Shown here: in pieces, positions 24,766 to 33,574 of the stretch
How positions within the stretch are numbered: the first letter of the stretch is position 1
How the letters are laid out: the number at the start of each line of letters is the position of its first letter
NCBI RefSeq assembly: GCF_024171955.1
Contig: NZ_JAMTCS010000012.1
Coordinates: forward strand, 62,001 to 126,000
DNA from: Promicromonospora thailandica
GTDB taxonomy: Bacteria; Actinomycetota; Actinomycetes; Actinomycetales; Cellulomonadaceae
Reading direction: 5' to 3'
Length of the DNA: 64,000 bases
Notes under the pieces: model-generated
The model's input: the letters and a program-made list of their open reading frames with translations, nothing else
Database searches by the model: none
Told to the model about the DNA's origin: nothing
Made by a program: the position numbers and the translations under genes

Positions 24766-25653
24766 ATGTCTCGCTTCACCGCTGTCCTGTCCGCAGGCCT
24801 CGCCGTCACGACCGCCCTCGCGCTGAGCGCGTGCGCCGGCTCCGACGAGGCCGCCCCCGCCACGGGTTCGGCCGACGACCCGGTCCGCATCGGCGTCGTC
24901 AACTCCGGCGACGACTACTGGACCACCTTCACCGACCTGGCCCAGGAGGAGGGCATCAGCGTCGAGCTGGTGAACTTCAGCGACTACCAGCTCCCCAACC
25001 AGGGGCTGACCGACGGAGACCTGGACCTCAACCAGTTCCAGCACCTGCAGTTCCTCGCCAACTACAACACCGCCACGGGTTCGGACCTGACGCCGATCGC
25101 GGCCACCGCCGTCTACCCGCTGGGCCTCTACTCGCTGAAGCACGACAGCGTGGAGGACATCCCCGACGGCGGCGAGATCGCCATCCCGAACGACGACACC
25201 AACCAGGCGCGCGCCCTGCTCGTGCTCCAGGAGGCCGGCCTGCTCGCCCTGCGCGACGGCGGGACCGCGTTCTCCACCCCTGCCGACGTGCTCGAGGACG
25301 AGTCCCGCGTGACCGTGACGCCCGTGGACGCCGCGCAGACGGCGCTCGCCCTGCAGGACGTCGACGCCTCCATCATCAACAACGACTTCGTGGGCGACGC
25401 CGACCTGACCGCCGAGGACGCCATCTTCTCGGACGACCCCGACTCGTCCGCCGCCGAGCCGTACATCAACGTGTGGGTGGCCCGCGGGGCCGACGCCGAC
25501 AACGAGGTGTTCCAGCAGCTCGTCGAGATCTACCACTCGCCGGAGGTCACCGACGGTGTGATCGAGGCCTCGGGCGGCACCGGCGTCATCAAGGACAACC
25601 CGGCCTCGGAGCTGCAGGAGATCCTGGCCGGCATCCAGGAGGACGCCTCCTGA
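24766..25653 (+). CDS. metQ: Methionine-family ABC transporter substrate-binding lipoprotein
   Basis: 295 residues. Lipobox LSAC with the lipidated Cys at residue 23. The mature part is NLPA/MetQ-like: VRIGVVNSGDDYWTTF, VNFSDYQLPNQGL, LDLNQFQHLQFL, AIPNDDTNQARALLVLQEAGL, PYINVWVARG and NNDF. It captures methionine (or a related sulfur amino acid derivative) outside the membrane and passes it to MetI/MetN. ATG 24766 has GAGAGGA before it. Its stop overlaps the metN start (TGATG). Confidence 0.92.
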   Translation: MSRFTAVLSAGLAVTTALALSACAGSDEAAPATGSADDPVRIGVVNSGDDYWTTFTDLAQEEGISVELVNFSDYQLPNQGLTDGDLDLNQFQHLQFLANYNTATGSDLTPIAATAVYPLGLYSLKHDSVEDIPDGGEIAIPNDDTNQARALLVLQEAGLLALRDGGTAFSTPADVLEDESRVTVTPVDAAQTALALQDVDASIINNDFVGDADLTAEDAIFSDDPDSSAAEPYINVWVARGADADNEVFQQLVEIYHSPEVTDGVIEASGGTGVIKDNPASELQEILAGIQEDAS

Positions 25654-26705
25654 TGCCTGCGGCGACCAGCAGCATCATCCGGTTCCAGGACGCCGCCAAG
25701 GTGTTCCCGGGCCGGGGGAGCGGCGCGGAGGTGCGTGCCGTCGACGGTGTCACCCTCGACATCCACGAGGGGGAGATCTTCGGCGTCATCGGGCAGTCGG
25801 GGGCGGGCAAGTCGACCCTGGTGCGCCTGATCAACGCCCTCGAACGCACCACGAGCGGCGACGTCGTGGTCGACGGCGTCTCGCTCGCCGCCCTGAACGA
25901 GTCGCGCCTGCGGCCGGTCCGGGCCGGGATCGGGATGGTCTTCCAGCAGTTCAACCTGCTGGCCTCCCGTACGGTCGCGGGGAACGTCGCCTACGCGCTC
26001 GAGGTCGCCGGCTGGCCGCGCGCCCGGCGGGAGGCACGGGTCGCCGAGCTGCTGGAGTTCGTCGGCCTGGCGGACAAGGCGCGGGTCTACCCGTCCACGC
26101 TGTCGGGCGGGCAGAAGCAGCGCGTGGGCATCGCCCGCGCGCTCGCGACCAACCCGCGCATCCTGCTCGCCGACGAGGCGACGTCGGCCCTGGACCCCGA
26201 GACCACGCGCGACGTGCTGGACCTGCTCCAGCGCGTCAACCGTGAGCTCGGCATCACCGTGGTCGTGATCACGCACGAGATGGACGTGGTGCGCTCGATC
26301 TGCCACCGCGTGGCGGTGATGGAGCGCGGGCGCGTGGTCGAGGTGGGCGAGGCCTACCAGGTGTTCAGCGCGCCCCGGCACGACACGACCCGCCGGTTCG
26401 TCGCCACCGCGCTGCGCGACCGGCCGTCGCCCGAGGTGCTGGCCCGGCTGCGGACCCGGCACACCGGGCACATCGTGACGGTCGGCGTGGACGAGGTGGC
26501 CGGCTCGTCCGCCGTGCTCACGCGCACGCTGCGCGAGCACGGCGTGGACGGCACCGTCGTGTACGGCGGCATCACGGAGGTCGCCGAGCGGCCGTACGGG
26601 TCGCTGACCGTGGAGCTGGTCGGCGACGGCGGCTCCGTGGAGGCCGCCGTCGCGGCGCTCCGTGCCGTGACCTGGGTGGACGACCACGGGAGGGCTGACG
26701 CATGA
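25653..26705 (+). CDS. metN: Methionine ABC transporter ATP-binding protein
   Basis: 350 residues. Walker A GQSGAGKST (about 46-54), Q-loop MVFQQFNLL, signature LSGGQKQRVGIARAL, Walker B LLADEATSALD, H-loop VITHEMDVV. A C-terminal NIL domain (residues about 265-345, GHIVTVGVDEVAGSS then VYGGITEVAERPYGSLTVEL) is the methionine-sensing regulatory domain of MetN proteins, which inhibits transport when internal methionine is high. Overlaps both neighbours. Confidence 0.95.
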   Translation: MPAATSSIIRFQDAAKVFPGRGSGAEVRAVDGVTLDIHEGEIFGVIGQSGAGKSTLVRLINALERTTSGDVVVDGVSLAALNESRLRPVRAGIGMVFQQFNLLASRTVAGNVAYALEVAGWPRARREARVAELLEFVGLADKARVYPSTLSGGQKQRVGIARALATNPRILLADEATSALDPETTRDVLDLLQRVNRELGITVVVITHEMDVVRSICHRVAVMERGRVVEVGEAYQVFSAPRHDTTRRFVATALRDRPSPEVLARLRTRHTGHIVTVGVDEVAGSSAVLTRTLREHGVDGTVVYGGITEVAERPYGSLTVELVGDGGSVEAAVAALRAVTWVDDHGRADA

Positions 26706-27364
26706 CCGAGGACTGGGAGCGGCTCACGCCGCTGCTCTGGGAGGCCGCGGGCCAGACGGCCTACATGGTGCTGATCACGCTGCTGATCGGTGGCTTCCTG
26801 GGCCTGGCGCTCGGGCTCGGGCTGTACCTGACCCGGCCGGGCAACCTGCTGCAGAACCGCGCCGTGTTCGCCGTGCTGAACCTCGCGGTGAACGTGGTGC
26901 GCCCCGTGCCGTTCATCATCTTCCTGGTGGCTCTCGGGCCGCTGACGCGCGCGGTCATCGGCTCGACGATCGGCATCGAGGCGTTCACGTTCGCGATGTC
27001 CTTCATGGCCACGTTCGTCTTCGCCCGGCTCGTGGAGCAGAACCTCGTCTCGATCGACCCCGGTGTGGTGGAGGCGGCGCGGGCCATGGGCGCGTCGCCG
27101 CTGCGGATCGTGCGGACCGTGCTGGTGCCCGAGGCGCTCGCCCCCCTGATCCTCGGCTACACCTTCCTGTTCGTCGGCGTGCTCGACATGTCCGCGATCG
27201 GCGGCTACCTGGGTGCCGGCGGACTGGGCGACTTCGCGATCGTCCAGGGTTACCGGCAGTACGACTGGGCGGTGACCGCCGTGGTGGTGGTCATCATCGT
27301 GGTGATCGTCCAGGTGGTGCAGTGGCTCGGCAACACCCTCGCGCGGCGGGCCCTGCGGCGGTAG
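26702..27364 (+). CDS. metI: Methionine ABC transporter permease
   Basis: 220 residues with five hydrophobic helices. The EAA loop reads EAARAMGASPLRIVRTVLVPEALAPLI in two parts (EAARAMGASPLRIVR, VLVPEALAPLI), the contact site for MetN, and NVVRPVPFIIFLVAL is typical of MetI. ATG 26702 overlaps the metN stop (ATGA). Last gene of metQNI. Confidence 0.95.
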   Translation: MTEDWERLTPLLWEAAGQTAYMVLITLLIGGFLGLALGLGLYLTRPGNLLQNRAVFAVLNLAVNVVRPVPFIIFLVALGPLTRAVIGSTIGIEAFTFAMSFMATFVFARLVEQNLVSIDPGVVEAARAMGASPLRIVRTVLVPEALAPLILGYTFLFVGVLDMSAIGGYLGAGGLGDFAIVQGYRQYDWAVTAVVVVIIVVIVQVVQWLGNTLARRALRR

Positions 27365-27429
27365 CGCCGGGGGCTTTCGGCGACATTCGGCGACGGTCGT
27401 CCGTGCGGGCGACCGTGCTCCGGTCCGGT

Positions 27430-28983
27430 TCACCGACTTCCTGCGTGTCTCGCTCGAGCCCGGTGAGATCGGCTGCCGGCCGTCGCTGTACTGGACGGAT
27501 GTGCCGGCCCACTGAGGTCGGCTGCCCTTCCGGCTGCGGCGGGCGTCCGCGGCCGGGGGATCGCACCGCTCGGGCTGGACCGGGGTGCTGTCCGTTCGGT
27601 CGTCCGAGGTCGAGCCGGTGCCCGATCGGCCGGCCGCGGCGGTGGCGGGGCGACCGAACGGTACCGGTGCCCGGTCGGAGTCGTGGCGACCACGGCGTGG
27701 CGGCCGCTCTCCGGGTCGGGGCCGGCCGTGGACCGCCAGCCGGGCGCCTCCTTGGCCAGGTTGCACGCCGCACACAGGCCCTGGCCGTTCCGGAGCTCCG
27801 TGGCGCCGCCGACCGCCACCGGGCTGACGTGGTCGAGGTGCCGCACGGGTGCGTCGCACCACGGTGTGCGGCACGTGCCCTGGTCGCGCACACGGAGCAG
27901 GTCCGCGAGCCCACCGGCGAAGAACCGCCGCTTGCTCGTGGTGCCGACCAGGTCGCCGTCCGCCGTGGCGTAGACCGTGCGGATCCAGGCGGCGTCGAGG
28001 TCCAGGCCGCCGGCCACGAAGTGGCGCGCGACGGCCGCCGGGACGGTGCCGTGCCCCGCGCCGTCGTCGTCCAGGACGACCGCCGGTTCCTCGCCGCCGG
28101 CCAGCAGCGCTGCGTCCGACACGACGAGGTTTACCGCCACGGGGACGTCCGTCGCGTGCTCCTGCCCCGTGGCGCGCTCGACGAGGGTGTCCGCCATGAT
28201 CTGGCCGCGCGAGCGCTCGTCGCCACGCGTCCCGCGAGCGGACTCGGCCACCTGGCGCAGGGCGGCATAGACCTGGACCCCCTGGGCCACGGGCAGGAGC
28301 GCCGTCACGTAGGACATCGCCTCAGGCGCCGGACGGATCGTGACGCACCGCCCGGCCGCTGCCCGCTCAGCTCGCTCGGCCAGGGCGGCCGGGGCGAGCT
28401 GGTTGGCGCGGACCCGGATCAGGCCGACCAGGCGACGTGTTCCCACGCCGTGCAGGGTCGCCGGGTCGGCACACAGGTCGGCGTCGATCCGCGAGCGGTC
28501 CTCCGTGGAGAGGCACGCCGTCTCCTTGACCAGGATCAGGGCGCGCTCCTCGGAGAGCAGACCCGCACGCAGCGAGGTGAGGGTGTGCGGCATCTCCTCG
28601 TGCCAGACGCGAGCCGCGCCGAGCAGGGTCCTGGCGCGGTGCGGTGAGACCCGGAGCGCCCGGGCCGCCTGCTGGACCGTGCTCGCGGTCGCGTCCCGTT
28701 CGGCCGACCGCACCGTGACCGGGATCTGCCGGCCCGCCCGGTCGTGATGACCTGCCGGGTCGGCAGCGTGCTCGCGGGCCGCCGACAGGGCGTCGTCGTG
28801 CAGCTCGACCAGGACCTGCGCCTGGACTGCGACGCAGGCCGCCTTGAGCTCTTCCAGTGCGCGCAGGGTGTCGATCCGTGCCGCGTCGGCTCCCGGCTTC
28901 GGCGCCGTCAGGAGCCAGGCGTGCAGAGCTGCGAGCCGGGCGGCACCGACGTCGACGGGCCGGCCGTCATGCTGATGCGTCAT
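27430..28983 (-). CDS. DUF222 protein with C-terminal HNH nuclease domain
   Basis: 517 residues. The long N-terminal helical DUF222 region covers residues about 20-330. It is followed by an HNH domain near 370-420: RDQGTCRTPWCDAPVRHLDHVSP with zinc cysteines, then NGQGLCAACNLAKEAPGW. The tail (about 440-517) is Pro/Arg/Ser-rich and low in complexity. These genes occur in many copies in actinobacterial genomes; cleavage specificity and role are unknown. ATG 28983 is preceded by GGAGG. Convergent with metI and divergent from dnaX. Confidence 0.9.
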   Translation of the reverse strand: MTHQHDGRPVDVGAARLAALHAWLLTAPKPGADAARIDTLRALEELKAACVAVQAQVLVELHDDALSAAREHAADPAGHHDRAGRQIPVTVRSAERDATASTVQQAARALRVSPHRARTLLGAARVWHEEMPHTLTSLRAGLLSEERALILVKETACLSTEDRSRIDADLCADPATLHGVGTRRLVGLIRVRANQLAPAALAERAERAAAGRCVTIRPAPEAMSYVTALLPVAQGVQVYAALRQVAESARGTRGDERSRGQIMADTLVERATGQEHATDVPVAVNLVVSDAALLAGGEEPAVVLDDDGAGHGTVPAAVARHFVAGGLDLDAAWIRTVYATADGDLVGTTSKRRFFAGGLADLLRVRDQGTCRTPWCDAPVRHLDHVSPVAVGGATELRNGQGLCAACNLAKEAPGWRSTAGPDPESGRHAVVATTPTGHRYRSVAPPPPRPADRAPARPRTTERTAPRSSPSGAIPRPRTPAAAGRAADLSGPAHPSSTATAGSRSHRARARHAGSR

Positions 28984-29144
28984 CCTCAACCTCCCTCCGT
29001 CGCATGTACCTGTCACCACCGTATGGCACATTCGTTCGATCTGCTGGACGGGCGGCAGATCTGTGGACAACCGCGACCGCCCGGCCGACAAGGCTGTGGA
29101 CGGCTGACTCACGAGTGTCGGTGGGGGCGTCTATCGTTGCGGGG

Positions 29145-31964
29145 GTGAGCACCGCCCTCTACCGCCGCTACCGGCCCGAGACGTTCGCCGAGGTGATCGG
29201 CCAGGACCACGTCACGGGTCCCCTCATGCAGGCCCTGCGTAGCGGGCGGGTGAACCACGCCTACCTGTTCAGCGGTCCGCGCGGCTGCGGCAAGACGACG
29301 TCCGCCCGCATCCTGGCGCGCACGCTGAACTGCGCGAAGAACACTCCGGAGTCGCCGATCGACACGCCCTGCGGGGAGTGCCCGTCGTGCGTCGAGCTGG
29401 CGCGCGGCGGCCCCGGGTCGCTCGACGTCGTGGAGATCGACGCGGCGTCGCACAACGGTGTCGACGACGCGCGTGACCTGCGCGAGCGCGCCACGTTCGC
29501 CCCGGCTCGCGACCGCTACAAGATCTTCATCCTCGACGAGGCGCACATGGTGACGCCGCAAGGCTTCAACGCGCTGCTCAAGATCGTCGAGGAGCCGCCG
29601 CCCCACATCAAGTTCATCTTCGCGACCACGGAACCGGACAAGGTCATCGGCACCATCCGGTCGCGCACGCACCACTACCCGTTCCGGCTCGTGCCGCCGG
29701 ACGTGCTGTCGCCGTACCTCGAGCAGCTCTGCGCGGCCGAGGGCATCGAGGTGACCAGCGGCGTGCTCCCGCTGGTCACGCGCGCCGGCGGCGGTTCGGT
29801 ACGAGACTCCTTGTCCGTCATGGACCAGCTCATCGCCGGGGCGACGGGCGGCGTCGTCGACTACGACCTCGCCGTCGGCCTGCTGGGCTTCACCCACACG
29901 AGCCTCCTGGACGACGTCGTGGATGCGCTCGCGGCCCGCGACGGCAGCTCCATCTTCCGGGTCGTGGACCAGGTGATCGCCACGGGGCACGAGCCTCGTC
30001 GGTTCGTCGAGGACGTCCTGGAACGTCTGCGCGACCTCATCGTCATCGGCGTCTCGGGCGACGCCGCCAGTGCCGTGCTGCGCGGTATCCCGAGCGACCA
30101 GCTCGACCGCATGCGGGCGCAGGCCGGACGGCTCGGCGTGGCCGAGCTGTCGCGCGCCGCCGACCTGGTGAACGCAGCACTGACCGAGATGACCGGAGCG
30201 ACGTCCCCGCGACTGCACCTCGAGCTCCTGTGCGCCCGTCTGCTCCTGCCGGGGGCCGACGACGGCGCCGCGGGGCTCGCCGCGCGCATCGACCGTCTGG
30301 AGCGAGGCGGGATCGTCGCAGCGGGTGCCGGTGCCGCCACCCCTGCGGACCAGGCACCCGCGAGCGGGCTGACCGGGCCCGCGGCCGCTCGTGCGGTGCT
30401 CGACGCCCGCCGGAAGCGCAGCGAACCGGGGCCGACGGCGGAGGCCGCTCCCCAGGTACCCGCCGCGCCCTCGCCCGCACCTGTCTCCACACCGTCGGCC
30501 GCGCCGGCCGGGGCCGAAGCCTCCGCGCCCGCCGCCGAGGACGCGCCGACGCCCGAGAGCTCCGCGCCCGCCGCTGAGACGCCCGCCCCCGCCGCCGGTT
30601 CGTCGGACGCGGCGGGTTCGGGCTCGGCTGCCCCGCAGCCGGCAGTGTCGGAGTCCGACGCAGGGGCACGCCCGGCAGAGACCGAGCCGGACGTGACGCC
30701 CGAGCCCCGTGCCGCCGCGCCGGTGGCAGCTCCGGCTCAGGGAGTCGAGCCCGAGGTCACGACCGAGACCGTCCGCCGTCGCTGGCCCGAGGTGCTCGGT
30801 GCGCTCGCGGTCGCGCGCGTGACCTGGTCCCTCGTGGGCCCGAACGCACAGGTCGCGTCGTTGGAGGGCGGGACGCTGAAGCTCGGCTTCGCGGCGCCCG
30901 GGCTCGCCCGCACGTTCTCCAACGCCCGGCACACGAGCGCCGTGGAAGAGGCGGTCTACCAGACGCTGGGCATCCGCGTGCGAGTCGAGGCGACCCTTGA
31001 CGAGGGGCCGTCCGGTGGCGGGGGATCGGGTGGCGGTGCCGCGGGCGGCGGACCGGGTGGCCCGTCCGGCGGCTCGGCAGGCCAGGCCTCGCCCGGTGGT
31101 TCCGGTGCCGGACCCGTGGCGCAGGCTGGTCCGTCGGCCGAGGTCCGGCGCGCGGCACCGGTCGCAGCGGCTTCGGACTGGCCGGACGTGCCCGCACCGG
31201 GTGGCGGCGCGGCGGCTGCCGCCGCGACCGGCACGACGGCGGGGGCCGCCGTCGGGACCGTGGCCGTCGGTGGCGCGGCGGCCGGGGGCGGCACCGGGAC
31301 GAGCAGGCCCGGTTCCAGCGCACCCGGCTCCAGCGCACCCGGCACCGGCGCTTCCGGTCCAGACGCCGCCGGCGGTGCGCACGCCGTCCGCGCGACGGCG
31401 TCGGCCGCGACCGGTGTCGCGGTCGCCGAACGGCCCGAGCCCTCCCGGCCCGAGCCGTCCGGGCCGGAGTCCGGACGGCCCACGCCCGCTCGACCCGGGG
31501 CTCGCCCGCCGTCGGTGACCAGTGCGTCCAGCGCGGCCGACGAGGCCTGGCTCGCGGGTGCCGCCGCGACGGAGCCACCCGCGGACTACGACATGCCGGA
31601 ACCCGAGCCGGTGTACGACGAGCCGGCCCCGTCGCGGCCCGCACGCCCCGCCCAGTCGGCCCCGCCCGCGTCCACGACAACCCCGTCCACGACAACACCG
31701 CCCGCGCGTCCCGCGATGTCGGGTGCGGTCAGTGCACGCGAGGCGCTGCGCCAGGCGAACGAGCGCCGGGCACGCGCCGCGAACGGTGGCCCCGAGGCAC
31801 GTTCGACCCCGAGCCCGACAGCGGCCGGGGCCGACGGGCCCGACTTCTACGACGAGCCCTCCGCCGACGACCCTGACATCACGTCGACCGGGCTGGTGGG
31901 GGTCCCGCTGGTCGTCCAGGTGCTGGGCGGCACGGTGATCGACGAGATCGTGGAGCAGGCGTGA
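29145..31964 (+). CDS. dnaX: DNA polymerase III subunit gamma/tau
   Basis: 939 residues; the clamp-loader ATPase. Walker A GPRGCGKT at 44-51, zinc cysteines C63/C76/C79/C82, Walker B ILDEAH near 126, SRTHHYPFRL sensor motif usual for actinobacteria. Residues about 410-640 and 690-900 are very rich in Ala/Pro/Gly/Ser, so the protein is much longer than the 600-700 residues of many relatives; between them WPEVLGALAVARVTWSLVGPN is the conserved tau domain-V-like block. GTG 29145 gives MSTALYRRYRP, the usual start. No A-rich slippery site was seen, so only the tau form is expected. Overlaps the Nudix gene by four bases. Confidence 0.95.
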   Translation: MSTALYRRYRPETFAEVIGQDHVTGPLMQALRSGRVNHAYLFSGPRGCGKTTSARILARTLNCAKNTPESPIDTPCGECPSCVELARGGPGSLDVVEIDAASHNGVDDARDLRERATFAPARDRYKIFILDEAHMVTPQGFNALLKIVEEPPPHIKFIFATTEPDKVIGTIRSRTHHYPFRLVPPDVLSPYLEQLCAAEGIEVTSGVLPLVTRAGGGSVRDSLSVMDQLIAGATGGVVDYDLAVGLLGFTHTSLLDDVVDALAARDGSSIFRVVDQVIATGHEPRRFVEDVLERLRDLIVIGVSGDAASAVLRGIPSDQLDRMRAQAGRLGVAELSRAADLVNAALTEMTGATSPRLHLELLCARLLLPGADDGAAGLAARIDRLERGGIVAAGAGAATPADQAPASGLTGPAAARAVLDARRKRSEPGPTAEAAPQVPAAPSPAPVSTPSAAPAGAEASAPAAEDAPTPESSAPAAETPAPAAGSSDAAGSGSAAPQPAVSESDAGARPAETEPDVTPEPRAAAPVAAPAQGVEPEVTTETVRRRWPEVLGALAVARVTWSLVGPNAQVASLEGGTLKLGFAAPGLARTFSNARHTSAVEEAVYQTLGIRVRVEATLDEGPSGGGGSGGGAAGGGPGGPSGGSAGQASPGGSGAGPVAQAGPSAEVRRAAPVAAASDWPDVPAPGGGAAAAAATGTTAGAAVGTVAVGGAAAGGGTGTSRPGSSAPGSSAPGTGASGPDAAGGAHAVRATASAATGVAVAERPEPSRPEPSGPESGRPTPARPGARPPSVTSASSAADEAWLAGAAATEPPADYDMPEPEPVYDEPAPSRPARPAQSAPPASTTTPSTTTPPARPAMSGAVSAREALRQANERRARAANGGPEARSTPSPTAAGADGPDFYDEPSADDPDITSTGLVGVPLVVQVLGGTVIDEIVEQA

Positions 31965-32386
31965 GCGGAGACGGTGCCGCGGGCCCGGTCACCACGCTGC
32001 GCATCGTCGCCGTCGTGGTCGAGCGTGCGGACGGGCGCCACCTGCTGGTCCGGAAGCGGGGCACGCAATCGTTCATGCAGGTGGGCGGCAAGATCGAACC
32101 GGGTGAGGAGCCGCTGGCGGCGCTCCTGCGGGAGGTCGAGGAGGAGGTCGGCCTGCAGCTCGATCCGGCGGACGTGGAGAGTCTCGGCCGGTTCGGTGCG
32201 CCCGCCGCCAACGAGCCGGACCACGTGGTCGACGCGTACGCGTACCGCGTGCGGCTGCGTCCCGACGTGGAGATCGTGGTCCGGGCCGAGCTGGAGGAGC
32301 TGGTGTGGATCGATCCCGCGGACCCGGTGACGCGCTATCCGATCGCGCCGCTGTCCCGGGACCTGCTCGTCGCGGCCGGGCACTGA
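31961..32386 (+). CDS. Nudix hydrolase
   Basis: 141 residues. The Nudix box is complete: GKIEPGEEPLAALLREVEEEVGL (G-x5-E-x7-REVEEEVG) at about residues 47-68, with the metal-binding glutamates present. It cleaves a nucleoside diphosphate linked to some other group; small Nudix enzymes of this size often clean oxidised nucleotides, but substrate is not known. GTG 31961 overlaps the dnaX stop (GTGA), so it is co-transcribed with the clamp loader. Confidence 0.92.
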   Translation: MSGDGAAGPVTTLRIVAVVVERADGRHLLVRKRGTQSFMQVGGKIEPGEEPLAALLREVEEEVGLQLDPADVESLGRFGAPAANEPDHVVDAYAYRVRLRPDVEIVVRAELEELVWIDPADPVTRYPIAPLSRDLLVAAGH

Positions 32387-32405
32387 GCCGAACGAGCGGA
32401 GGATG

Positions 32406-32582
32406 TCAGAGATCGGTCTGCTCGGCCCGGTTGCGTGCGACGAGCGCGGCACGTTCGCGCTCCATCCGGCGGCGTGGGTCGGTCTCCTCCGGCTGCTGGG
32501 CCGGCCCGGCCACGTGGAGCAGCAGCCAGAGCAGCCGCCACCTGATCCGGTAGCCCAGGGTCAGCCCGTCGGGGTTGCGCAT
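32406..32582 (-). CDS. Small conserved actinobacterial protein divergent from ohrR
   Basis: 58 residues: MRNPDGLTLGYRIRWRLLWL, one weak hydrophobic helix, then VAGPAQQPEETDPRRRMERER and a basic/acidic tail. Short proteins with the start NPDGLTLxYRIRW and GPAQQ occur in many actinobacteria; no role is known. The shortest start is taken; ATGs at 32597 and 32645 would run it through the promoter dyad. Shares the control region with ohrR. Confidence 0.6.
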   Translation of the reverse strand: MRNPDGLTLGYRIRWRLLWLLLHVAGPAQQPEETDPRRRMERERAALVARNRAEQTDL

Positions 32583-32597
32583 GCCGTACCTCCGCAT

Positions 32598-32628
32598 AGT
32601 TGGTGTACCAATAGTTTGCACACCAACT
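32598..32628. promoter_or_regulatory. Candidate OhrR operator
   Basis: AGTTGGTGT (32598-32606) and ACACCAACT (32620-32628) form a perfect 9-bp inverted repeat with a 13-bp AT-rich spacer. TAGCCT (about 32631) just beyond it may be the -10 of ohrR. Autorepression by the MarR-type OhrR protein is inferred from the dyad and position. Confidence 0.65.
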
Positions 32629-32659
32629 GATAGCCTGGTCAACATTCGAGAGGAGCCAC

Positions 32660-33136
32660 ATGACCGCCACGCCCACGACGCCGTCCGCCCCGGAGAGCCC
32701 GGCCGGGGGCGAGGACCTGCTCGCCCTCGACCGCCAGGTGTGCTTCGCGCTCGCCGTCGCCTCGCGCAGCGTCATCGCGCTCTACCGCCCGCACCTCGAA
32801 CCCATGGGCATCACCCACCCGCAGTACCTCGTGATGCTCGCGCTGTGGGAGCGGTCGCCGCTCTCGGTCAAGCAGCTCAGCGGCCTGCTCCAGCTGGACC
32901 CCGGCACGCTGTCGCCGCTGCTCAAGCGGCTCGAGGCGATCGGCTACGTGACCCGCGGACGCGACCCGCGCGACGAGCGGGCGCTCGCCGTGGAGCTCAC
33001 CCCCCAGGGGCGCGCCCTGCGCGAGCAGGCGGTGCGGGTGCCGCCGGCGATCATGGAGCGGCTGGGCATGTCCGCCGAGGAGCTGGGGCTGCTCCACCGC
33101 AGCCTCACGCGTGTGATCGCGGCGGCGGCACCGTGA
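32660..33136 (+). CDS. ohrR: OhrR-type MarR-family peroxide-sensing repressor
   Basis: 158 residues. The N-terminal helix LALDRQVCFALAVASRSVIALYRP carries the reactive Cys (C28), at the position of OhrR Cys15 that is oxidised by organic hydroperoxides. LGITHPQYLVML-like segment (MGITHPQYLVMLALWE) and the winged helix LSVKQLSGLLQLDPGTLSPLLKRL, RDPRDERALAVELT follow. ATG 32660 after GAGAGGAG. The usual partner gene ohr is not in the window; instead a VOC-fold gene overlaps its end by four bases. Confidence 0.88.
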   Translation: MTATPTTPSAPESPAGGEDLLALDRQVCFALAVASRSVIALYRPHLEPMGITHPQYLVMLALWERSPLSVKQLSGLLQLDPGTLSPLLKRLEAIGYVTRGRDPRDERALAVELTPQGRALREQAVRVPPAIMERLGMSAEELGLLHRSLTRVIAAAAP

Positions 33137-33522
33137 CGCGCGGCCTGCACCACGTCGAGCTCTGGGTGCCGTCCCTCGCGCGCGCCGAACGGTCCTGGGG
33201 CTGGCTGCTGACGACGCTCGGCTTCACCGAGCACCAGCGCTGGTCCGCCGGGGTGAGCTGGATCCTGGACGGCACCTACGTCGTCGTCGAGCAGAGCCCC
33301 GCGCTCGCCGCTGAGGTGCACGACCGGCTGGCACCGGGCCTCAACCACCTGGCCCTGCACGGCGGCAGCCGTGCGGAGGTGGACCGGCTCGTCGACGAGG
33401 CGCCCGCCCACGGCTGGACCCTGCTCTTCCCCGACCGGCACCCGCACGCGGGCGGGCCCGACCACTACGCCGCCTACCTGGAGAACGAGGACGGCTTCGA
33501 GGCCGAGGTCGTCGCGGGCTGA
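33133..33522 (+). CDS. VOC-superfamily (glyoxalase/dioxygenase fold) protein
   Basis: 129 residues made of two beta-alpha-beta-beta-beta modules. Likely metal ligands are His in GLHHVELWV, His in GLNHLALH and Glu in DGFEAEVV. The protein could be a glyoxalase-type, fosfomycin-resistance-type or ring-cleaving enzyme. GTG 33133 overlaps the ohrR stop, so it belongs to the OhrR regulon and would be induced by organic peroxides, an unusual partner for ohrR. Confidence 0.85.
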   Translation: MTRGLHHVELWVPSLARAERSWGWLLTTLGFTEHQRWSAGVSWILDGTYVVVEQSPALAAEVHDRLAPGLNHLALHGGSRAEVDRLVDEAPAHGWTLLFPDRHPHAGGPDHYAAYLENEDGFEAEVVAG

Positions 33523-33574
33523 GGCTGACCGGGTCGCGCGAGCCGTGTCAGTGACCCCTGGCACACTTCCGGTC

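Noticed and set aside
29145-31964. Programmed frameshift producing a gamma form of DnaX
   Set aside because: No A-rich slippery heptamer followed by a stem was seen in the coding region.
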